In this document: positions 58,078 through 64,000 of the stretch, one piece after another
How positions within the stretch are numbered: position 1 is the stretch's first letter
How the letters are laid out: each line of letters starts with the position of its first letter
Source: Nocardia inohanensis NBRC 100128
GTDB lineage: Bacteria > Actinomycetota > Actinomycetes > Mycobacteriales > Mycobacteriaceae
Assembly (NCBI RefSeq): GCF_001612945.1
Contig: NZ_BDBK01000002.1
Location: 744,001 to 808,000 of the forward strand
Length of the DNA stretch: 64,000 nt
Direction: 5' to 3'
The notes under the pieces: generated by a model
What the model was told of the DNA's origin: nothing
Database searches by the model: none
What the model saw: the letters and a program-made list of their open reading frames with translations, nothing else
Program-made: the position numbers and the translations under genes

Positions 58078-59214
58078 CTACAGGTGCCGCGTGGTGTCGA
58101 TGCTGAGCGACATGCCCGCGAGACCGCGGCGGCGGACCGCGAGTTTGTCGGCGATGCCGAGCAGGGCCTTGGCGGAGGCGGATTCGGGGTCGCGCAGCAC
58201 GATCGGGGTGCCCTCGTCACCGGCTTCGCGAAGCGACTGCTCGATCGGGATCTGGCCGAGCAGCGGCACATTGGCGCCGACGGCGCGGGTCAGGTTCGCG
58301 GCCACGGTCTCGCCGCCGCCGGAGCCGTAGAGCTCCATGCGCGAACCATCGGGCAGATCGAGCCAGGACATGTTCTCCACGACGCCGGCGATGCGCTGAC
58401 GGGTCTGCAAGGCGATCGACCCGGCGCGCTCGGCCACTTCGGCGGCGGCCAGCTGCGGGGTGGTGACGACCAGGATCTCGGCGTTCGGGATCAGCTGGGC
58501 GAGCGAGATCGCCACGTCGCCGGTGCCGGGCGGCAGATCCAGCAGCAGGATGTCGAGATCACCCCAGAAGACGTCGGCGAGGAACTGCTGCAAAGCGCGG
58601 TGCAGCATCGGGCCGCGCCACACCACGGGCGTGTTGCCCTGGGTGAACATGGAGATCGAGATGACCTTCACGTCGTGCGCGATGGGCGGCATGATCATCC
58701 GCTCGACCTGGGTGGGCCGCTGGTCGGTGCCGAGCATGCGGGGCACCGAGTGACCGTAGATATCGGCGTCGAGCACGCCGACGGACAGGCCCTTCGCGGC
58801 CATGGCGGCCGCGAGATTGACCGTGACGGAAGATTTTCCGACACCGCCCTTACCGGAGGCGACCGCGTAGACGCGGGTGAGCGAGCCGGGCTGGGCGAAC
58901 GGAATGACCGGTTCGGCCGCATCGCCGCGCAGCTTCTTGCGCAACTCGGTGCGCTGCTCGTCGTTCATGACGTCGAGACCGACCGTGATGGACCCGACCC
59001 CGGCCACATCCGCGACAGCCTTGCTGACGCGTTCCTGGAGAGTCGTTTTCATCGGGCAGGCCGAGGTCGTCAGGTAGATCACGACGTGGACACTGCTGTC
59101 GGCGCCGATTTCGACGCTTTTCACCATGCCCAGTTCGGTGATCGGTTTCCGGATCTCCGGGTCGTCCACCTTCGCGAGCGCGCCCCGCACATCCGATTCC
59201 GTTACCACTGGCAT
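58078..59214 (-). CDS. mrp: Mrp/ApbC-type P-loop ATPase
   Basis: The 378-residue protein has an N-terminal MIP18/DUF59 domain (IRKPITELGMVKSVEIG, TSACPMK with one Cys) and a MinD-like ATPase domain with deviant Walker A GKGGVGKSSVT, DADIYGHS and LLLDLPPGTGDVA. Mrp proteins carry Fe-S clusters for apo-targets. The CxxC expected after the ENMS motif is absent here (ENMSWLDLPDGS...), as in mycobacterial Mrp, so cluster binding by that site is doubtful. Orthologue of Rv1229c. Confidence 0.92.
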   Translation of the reverse strand: MPVVTESDVRGALAKVDDPEIRKPITELGMVKSVEIGADSSVHVVIYLTTSACPMKTTLQERVSKAVADVAGVGSITVGLDVMNDEQRTELRKKLRGDAAEPVIPFAQPGSLTRVYAVASGKGGVGKSSVTVNLAAAMAAKGLSVGVLDADIYGHSVPRMLGTDQRPTQVERMIMPPIAHDVKVISISMFTQGNTPVVWRGPMLHRALQQFLADVFWGDLDILLLDLPPGTGDVAISLAQLIPNAEILVVTTPQLAAAEVAERAGSIALQTRQRIAGVVENMSWLDLPDGSRMELYGSGGGETVAANLTRAVGANVPLLGQIPIEQSLREAGDEGTPIVLRDPESASAKALLGIADKLAVRRRGLAGMSLSIDTTRHL

Positions 59215-59257
59215 ACCGGAAGTCTAGGAGTGAGCGCGAGCAACTCCTCGGCGGGTG

Positions 59258-60148
59258 TCAGATGCGGGGCAGCGCGGCCGCCGACGGCGCCAGGCCGGAC
59301 CCGTACGCGGTCTCCCAGGCCATCACGTTCGCGACGTAGGCCATGGAGTTGTTGTAGCGCAGGATGGCCCGGGTCTGCTGGCCCGGATCGCGCATGTCCA
59401 GGTTGCCGGAGCACAGGTATTTTCCGGCGGTGAGGGCCGCGTCGAACAGGTTCTGCGGATCCGCGATGCCGTCGCCGTTGCCGTCGCCCGCGTAGTGCCG
59501 CCAGGTCTCCGGCAGGAACTGCATCGGCCCGATGGCGCGATCGTATCCGGAGAGGCCGTCCAGCTCGCCGCCGTCGGTATCGTGAATCACGTTGTTGCCG
59601 TAGAGGCTTCCGTCCAGCACCGGCCCGTAGATGGGGTCGATCGGGTTGCCGTCGCCGTCGGCCTTGCCGCCGAAGGCGTGGGTGGATTCCACCCGCCCGA
59701 TGCCGGCCAGCATGGTCCACGGCATATTGCAGGTCGGATTCTCCGCTGCGAGAAGGCGTTCCGCGTTCCGGTACGCCTGCTCGGAGATGCCCGGCATGCC
59801 GAGCGGTCCGGCGGGCAGGGCGGCTGGGACGCGGCCGTCGGGCAGGGCCACCGATTTCACGACCGGCGGGGGCGGCGGGGCGAGCTGTTTGACCTCGCGC
59901 AGCACCGGATCCTTGGCGGCGACCTGTCCGGCCGCCTCCGGTCTGGGTAGGTGATCGTCGGCCTCGGCCGAAAGACGTTGCTCCACATGTGCTGAGAGCT
60001 GTTCGGCGAGTGAGCCGTCGGCGGCGCCGGTGACCGTGGCGAGCCCGGTCGGGATGAGTCCGGTTAATGCGATGACCGATCCACGCCGAACTTTCGGGAC
60101 CGGGGGTTTACGGTGACGTCCCACTGTGTGGTTGCCCTCCATTGCCAT
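59258..60148 (-). CDS. Lytic transglycosylase-like protein 1 (Rv1230c-like)
   Basis: The 296-residue protein has an N-terminal signal or anchor (VIALTGLIPTGLATVTG), a short linker with a PPPPP run, then a lytic murein transglycosylase domain with catalytic Glu in GIGRVESTHAFGG, RAIGPMQFLPETWRHYAGDGNGDGIADPQN and RYNNSMAYVANV. Two Cys near NPTCNMPW and KYLCSGN may pair. A paralogue lies immediately upstream. They probably remodel peptidoglycan. Confidence 0.88.
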   Translation of the reverse strand: MAMEGNHTVGRHRKPPVPKVRRGSVIALTGLIPTGLATVTGAADGSLAEQLSAHVEQRLSAEADDHLPRPEAAGQVAAKDPVLREVKQLAPPPPPVVKSVALPDGRVPAALPAGPLGMPGISEQAYRNAERLLAAENPTCNMPWTMLAGIGRVESTHAFGGKADGDGNPIDPIYGPVLDGSLYGNNVIHDTDGGELDGLSGYDRAIGPMQFLPETWRHYAGDGNGDGIADPQNLFDAALTAGKYLCSGNLDMRDPGQQTRAILRYNNSMAYVANVMAWETAYGSGLAPSAAALPRI

Positions 60149-60270
60149 CGGATGAGACCGGGGTTTCGCAATGGCAGCTACGTTACCGCATTCGAGACCT
60201 TCCCGTTACCTATCCGTGATTAATTTTTAGGATTAGTCTCGGAAAAGCGTCTGAGCTGCCCGAATTGCCT

Positions 60271-60301
60271 GAAAAGGCGTGGGGGACAAGCCCCCACGCC
60301 T
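60271..60301 (-). terminator. Hairpin terminator after the second transglycosylase gene
   Basis: A perfect 11-bp stem (60275-60285 and 60291-60301, loop ACAAG) 25 bp after the stop at 60326. Read on the minus strand it is followed by a TTTTC run. Confidence 0.75.
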
Positions 60302-60325
60302 CCGGGGTTCGGGTGATTCGCGCGG

Positions 60326-61708
60326 TTACTGCGCCGGGGCCGGCACCGGAATGGTGATGCCGAAGGGCAGCGTGATGCCGGGGTTGGCGGTGGTGGTCAC
60401 CGGCGCCGCCTCGGGCGCCGGAGCCGCCTGCGCCTCCTGGGTCGTCTCGGGCGCGGGCGCGGCCTGTTCCTGCGGTTGCTGGGCCTGCTGCTGGGCCGGC
60501 TGTTCCTGCGTCGCCGGGGTGCACTTGGCCTGCTCCTGCACCGGCTTGCCGTCGGGGCCGAAGGTCTGCGTCTCGCCGTTCTGTGCCGCGCCCTCGCCCT
60601 GGCCGGTCTCGTTCTCCTTGGCCGCCTGCTCCGGCTTGTCCTGCGAAACCGCCGCCTGCTCACAGGGATTGGCCGGCTGCGTGGTCTGCGGGGCCGGGCA
60701 GAAGATGCCGCAGGGGATGGGCGGCAGGCCGGGGATGGTGATCATCACCTGGGTCGGCGTCTGCGGCGCCACCGTCGTGGTGGCGACCGGGGCCTCGGTG
60801 GTGGTGGGGATGGTGGCGCTGGCCGCGCTGTAGTCCCCGGCGCTGGGCAGCGAGCCCGGTTGCACCAGTTCCGCCGAGATGGCCACGGGGGCGGGCGCGC
60901 CGCCGGTCTTGTAGGCGTTCGACCAGCTCAGCACCTGCGCCGCGTAGGTCATCGAATTGTTGTAGCGCAGTACCGCTTTCAGCTGCTGCGCGGTGTCGCG
61001 CAGGTCCAGCCCGCCGGAGCACAGGTACTTGCCCGCCGCGAGCGCGGCGTCGAAGACGTTGTGCGGGTCCGCGACTCCGTCGCCGTTGCCATCGGCGGCG
61101 TAGTTGGCCCAGGTGCTCGGCAGGAACTGCATAGGGCCCACAGCCCGCACAAAGCCGCCGTCGCTGGCCTTGATGACCTCGTTACCCGGCAGCGTCCCGT
61201 CCAGCGCCGGACCGAAGATCGGCGTGATGGAGGTGCCCGCCGCGTCCGTGCGGCCGTTGCTCGCATGCCCGGATTCGATGCGCCCGATCCCCGCGAGCAG
61301 ATTCCAGGGCAGCCCGCAGCCGGGCGTCGAGGATTGCAGCGCCAGTTCGGCATTGCGGTAGGCGGCCAGCACGATCTCGGGAATGCCGAGTGCGCCGCTG
61401 CCGCCGGGCAGGGCGATGTTCTGCAACGGCACGGTGCCGCCGAAGAGCGGGCTGCCGTCGGAAGGCGGGGTGAGCGCGCTGAGTTTGCGGGGGGCCTCCG
61501 CGGCGGCCGGGACCAGGCCGACGGTCTGGTCGGCGGGTACCTCCGCGACCGCTCCGGTGTTGCTGGCCGCGGCGGCGAGCAAGGCTTCGGGCGCGGTCTG
61601 CGGGGCCGCGGTGTGCACGGCTGTGTTGGTGGCCGAACCGGCGGTGACCAGGCCCGCAATCAATAGCGCCGACGCTGTCACCGGAGCAGATATTCTCTTC
61701 GCCACCAC
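60326..61708 (-). CDS. Lytic transglycosylase-like protein 2, long Gln/Pro/Glu-rich tail
   Basis: The 460-residue protein has a signal peptide, a lytic transglycosylase domain with Glu in GIGRIESGHASNG, RAVGPMQFLPSTWANYAADGNGDGVADPHN and YNNSMTYAAQVL, and a C-terminal region of about 160 residues rich in Pro, Thr, Gln, Glu and Ala. That tail is much longer than in copy 1 and includes Cys pairs and QQQAQQPQEQ. It may bind the cell wall or act as a stalk. GTG 61708 start. Paralogue of 59258-60148. Confidence 0.88.
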   Translation of the reverse strand: MVAKRISAPVTASALLIAGLVTAGSATNTAVHTAAPQTAPEALLAAAASNTGAVAEVPADQTVGLVPAAAEAPRKLSALTPPSDGSPLFGGTVPLQNIALPGGSGALGIPEIVLAAYRNAELALQSSTPGCGLPWNLLAGIGRIESGHASNGRTDAAGTSITPIFGPALDGTLPGNEVIKASDGGFVRAVGPMQFLPSTWANYAADGNGDGVADPHNVFDAALAAGKYLCSGGLDLRDTAQQLKAVLRYNNSMTYAAQVLSWSNAYKTGGAPAPVAISAELVQPGSLPSAGDYSAASATIPTTTEAPVATTTVAPQTPTQVMITIPGLPPIPCGIFCPAPQTTQPANPCEQAAVSQDKPEQAAKENETGQGEGAAQNGETQTFGPDGKPVQEQAKCTPATQEQPAQQQAQQPQEQAAPAPETTQEAQAAPAPEAAPVTTTANPGITLPFGITIPVPAPAQ

Positions 61709-61838
61709 ACAATCCCCTCAGTCGTGCGGCCGGGCCCTGGGTGTAGACGATCCCCCGGAGGAGCTGTCTGGGTCGGTCGCTCGGAACAACGTGATCCAGG
61801 TTACCCATCGGTCAGCTTGTTGGGTACAACTTGTGCGG

Positions 61839-62426
61839 TTACTCGCCATCTTTTTGCGGCGAAATCGGTACCTCGGACCTCTTTCGATCGGTACTCTTCT
61901 TCGCCTTTTTCTCCCGCGTGACCTCGCCGTCCGAGGCTAATTTTTCCAGCCTGACCAGTGTTTCCTTGACGTCTTCGAGTTCTCGCCGCAAATAGTCGCG
62001 TGTCGCGACCTCACCCACGGCGAGTCGCAGCGCGGCGAGCTCGCGCGCCAGGAATTCGGTATCGGCCTTGGTCTGCGCGGCCCGGGTGCGGTCCTCCTCG
62101 AGGGCCACCCGGTCGCGATTGTCCTGCCGGTTCTGGGCCAGCAGGATGAGCGGCGCGGCATAGGCGGCCTGGGTGGAGAAAGCCAGGTTGAGCAGGATGA
62201 ACGGGTACGGATCCCAGCGCAGGCTGACCGCGAAGATATTGAGCAGGATCCAGACGATCACCACCACGGTCTGGATGGCCAGATAGCGCCCGGTACCCAG
62301 GAAACGCGCCACATTCTCGCTGGAACGAGCCAGCGCCTCGGCGTCCCAGTCGAATCCGCGGAAACGGCTCTCGACGGGTGTCTCCAGCCGCTGCCGCGCG
62401 GTGAGTTTGTCGATCCGATCGGTCAC
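61839..62426 (-). CDS. DUF1003 membrane protein
   Basis: The 195-residue protein has two TM helices (TVVVIVWILLNIFAVSL and FILLNLAFSTQAAYAAPLILLAQ) connected by WDPYPF, the hallmark of DUF1003, then a charged coiled coil (NRQDNRDRVALEEDRTR) and a Lys-rich tail. GTG 62426 overlaps the upstream MgtE-N gene by 4 bp. Probably Rv1231c-like; function unknown. Confidence 0.85.
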   Translation of the reverse strand: MTDRIDKLTARQRLETPVESRFRGFDWDAEALARSSENVARFLGTGRYLAIQTVVVIVWILLNIFAVSLRWDPYPFILLNLAFSTQAAYAAPLILLAQNRQDNRDRVALEEDRTRAAQTKADTEFLARELAALRLAVGEVATRDYLRRELEDVKETLVRLEKLASDGEVTREKKAKKSTDRKRSEVPISPQKDGE

Positions 62427-63748
62427 GCGCGGCCTCCGGTCCCGTCGATCACGGGCAGCCCGTGTACGTCGTGATTGTCTTCATCTTGCTCGCGCCAGTC
62501 CTCGGGTAGCAGGTGATCGAGCACATCGTCGACGGTGACGGCGCCCAGCAGGTGGTTCTCGTCGTCCACCACCGGTCCGCAGACCAGGTTGTAGGTGGCG
62601 AAGTAGCGGGTCACGGCGGTCAGCGGGGCCTCGGGCCGCAGCTGCACCAGGTCGGCGTCGACGATGCCGCCCACCAGGTTCGCCGGGGGTTCGCGCAGTA
62701 GTTGCTGGAAGTGCACGCAGCCGAGATAGCGACCGGTCGGTGTGGCCGTCGGCGGGCGCACCACGAACGCCATCGAGGCCAGCGCCGGGGTCAGCTCCGG
62801 ATCGCGGATACGGGCCAGCGCCTCCGCGACCGTGGTGGCCGGGGTGAGCACCACCGCGCGCGTCGTCATCAGACCACCGGCGGTGTACGGCGCGTGCTCG
62901 AGCAGCCGCCGCACCGGTTCGGAATCCTCCGGATCCATCAGCGCCAGCAGCGATTCCGCCTCGCCCGCGGGCAGCTCGCCCAGCAGGTCGGCCGCGTCGT
63001 CGGGGTCCATCGCCTCCAGCAGGTCGGCGGCGCGCTCCACACCGAGCTGCTCCAGCAACTCCACCTGATCGTTCTCCGGCAGCTCCTGCACCACGTCGGC
63101 CAGCCGCTCGTCGTCGAAGGCCGCGGCCACCTCGATGCGGCGCTTGCGCGGCAGATCGCGCAGCAGGTGCGCGACGTCGGCGGGGCGCATGCCCTCGAAT
63201 TGCGTGAGCAGCTGGGTGACATCCTGGCCCGGGCGGTTCAGGTCGGTCTGGGTGAGCCCGCGCACCTGCGCCCAATCCACCACGTGCACCGCGCCGCGCC
63301 GCCCGAAACCCACGCCGAGGCGCCGGCGTTCGCGCACCGCGACCCGCGAGACCGCCCAGTCGCGCGTGCGGGTCTGCTCCAGACCGAGATCGACCACCAC
63401 CACATCCACATCCCGCAGCTGCGGCAGTTCGGGATCCTCGACCCGCACGGTGCTGTCGAGCAGCTGTGCGATGGCCAGCATTTCGCCCGGCCGCTGCTCG
63501 AAGCGCCGCACGCTGATGCTGCCGGTGGTCAGGGTCACCGAACCCGGTTCGATCGCGGTCACCCGCAGCATCGGCACGAAAATCCTTTTGCGGGTGGGCA
63601 GTTCGACGAGCAACCCGAGAATCCTCGGTTGCTGTCGGTCATAGCGGATGGAGATCACCAGGTCGCGAATACGACCGATAGACTCCCCGTCCGGTCCCAG
63701 CACCACCAGGCCAGCCAGCCGGGCGGCGAAAACCTTCGTCGCTGCCAT
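62423..63748 (-). CDS. MgtE N-domain and CBS protein without a transport domain
   Basis: The 441-residue soluble protein has an N-terminal PRC-barrel-like segment (LAGLVVLGPDGESIGRIRDLVI), an MgtE N-terminal superhelix (ADVAHLLRDLPRKRRIEVAAAFDDERLADVVQEL, MDPDDAADLLGELP) and a pair of CBS domains (TTRAVVLTPATTVAEALARIRD, AVTVDDVLDHLLPEDW). It lacks the five TM helices of a magnesium transporter, so it probably senses magnesium or nucleotides as a regulator, perhaps with the coupled DUF1003 protein. Rv1232c-like. ATG 63748; the frame extends upstream without support. Confidence 0.85.
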   Translation of the reverse strand: MAATKVFAARLAGLVVLGPDGESIGRIRDLVISIRYDRQQPRILGLLVELPTRKRIFVPMLRVTAIEPGSVTLTTGSISVRRFEQRPGEMLAIAQLLDSTVRVEDPELPQLRDVDVVVVDLGLEQTRTRDWAVSRVAVRERRRLGVGFGRRGAVHVVDWAQVRGLTQTDLNRPGQDVTQLLTQFEGMRPADVAHLLRDLPRKRRIEVAAAFDDERLADVVQELPENDQVELLEQLGVERAADLLEAMDPDDAADLLGELPAGEAESLLALMDPEDSEPVRRLLEHAPYTAGGLMTTRAVVLTPATTVAEALARIRDPELTPALASMAFVVRPPTATPTGRYLGCVHFQQLLREPPANLVGGIVDADLVQLRPEAPLTAVTRYFATYNLVCGPVVDDENHLLGAVTVDDVLDHLLPEDWREQDEDNHDVHGLPVIDGTGGRA

Positions 63749-63842
63749 GACTGTCAAGGCTAGTGGTAAACGACTGTCCGAATTGTCCGCGCCACGAGCG
63801 CGAATAGTTCTTTGCCCTGTTGGCAGAGCGAAGGAGTGACCC

Positions 63843-64000
63843 ATGACATCCCGCCGATCGGTGCTCGCCGTCCCCGGCAGCAACCCGCGCATGATCGAAA
63901 AGGCCAAGGGCCTGGCTGCCGACGAGGTGTTCCTGGATCTGGAGGACGCGGTCGCACCGGCGGCCAAGGCGGCGGCGCGGGCCAATATCGTGGCGGCGCT
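63843..64000 (+). CDS. CitE-like HpcH/HpaI family lyase, N-terminal fragment
   Basis: The first 52 residues are visible; the gene runs past the window end. MTSRRSVLAVPGSNPRMIEKA and VFLDLEDAV are the typical start of the CoA ester lyase (CitE / beta-methylmalyl-CoA lyase) family, with the metal-site DLEDAV. AAGGAG at 63831-63836 supports ATG 63843. Substrate cannot be read from the fragment. Confidence 0.85.
   Translation, partial: MTSRRSVLAVPGSNPRMIEKAKGLAADEVFLDLEDAVAPAAKAAARANIVAA

Noticed and set aside
57708..58271. Open frames across the tandem-repeat array, both strands
   Set aside because: They encode only repeat-derived Arg/Gly/Pro sequence, the unit length is not a multiple of three, and no ribosome site or family match is seen.
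61709..61838. Cyclic di-AMP (ydaO-type) riboswitch upstream of the lytic transglycosylase genes
   Set aside because: Such riboswitches precede cell-wall hydrolases in actinobacteria, but I could not find the expected conserved stems in this short leader.

Overview
This 64 kb window is high-GC actinobacterial chromosome, most likely from Nocardia or a close Rhodococcus-like relative. The evidence is mycothiol biosynthesis (mshB), F420 biosynthesis (fbiC) next to an F420-type PPOX enzyme, LpqW- and DUF7373-type lipoproteins, a Tat-exported cholesterol oxidase, and gene order that follows the Mycobacterium tuberculosis stretch Rv1165 to Rv1232c. M. tuberculosis locus names are from memory, not from a search. 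The window is almost entirely chromosomal core: I found no insertion sequence, prophage, CRISPR array or convincing pseudogene. One tRNA (Asp, GTC) is present.

Region 1 (1-7.9 kb): 3' end of typA, an lpqW-like lipoprotein, mshB coupled to two small genes, then a three-gene signalling operon (NIT/HAMP sensor kinase, Roadblock/LC7, DUF742) that resembles a Streptomyces conservon without its GTPase. Region 2 (7.9-24 kb): a GMC oxidoreductase, a small secreted protein, two PH-domain membrane proteins, a secreted propeller-like protein, fbiC, ferredoxin fdxC with dapC, tRNA-Asp, cholesterol oxidase and the proline catabolic pair pruA-putA. Region 3 (23.3-32.3 kb): two MpaB/DUF2236 paralogues around a TetR regulator, a fadD36-like ligase, and a zinc-uptake cluster of Azt type. 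The latter has a perfect palindromic Zur-like box between divergent ATPase and permease genes, and its permease is fused in frame to an AztD-like propeller. Region 4 (32.3-40.2 kb): an F420-type PPOX protein, dapD/dapE, two LOG proteins, fadD6, folP2 and gpgS.

Region 5 (40.2-57.7 kb): an HTH regulator with an unfamiliar C-terminal domain, then tatB-htrA-rseA-sigE, an O-methyltransferase, a TetR-controlled ABC exporter, small hypotheticals, a DUF7373 lipoprotein, divergent glgC/glgA, GNAT and LysR genes, an RlmA-type methyltransferase, DUF3117, tag and a DivIVA-like gene. The conserved genes in this block lie in the opposite order and on the opposite strand relative to M. tuberculosis Rv1209-Rv1224. 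One edge of the inversion is a 17-18 bp tandem-repeat tract with a strong hairpin. Region 6 (58-64 kb): mrp, two tandem lytic transglycosylases, DUF1003, an MgtE-N/CBS protein, and the start of a citE-like lyase.

Functional themes are envelope biogenesis and stress (LpqW, SigE/RseA/HtrA, TatB, lytic transglycosylases, glycogen/maltosyl-phosphate and glucosylglycerate synthesis), redox cofactors (mycothiol, F420, ferredoxin), diaminopimelate synthesis (dapC, dapD, dapE), lipid and sterol metabolism, and zinc homeostasis.
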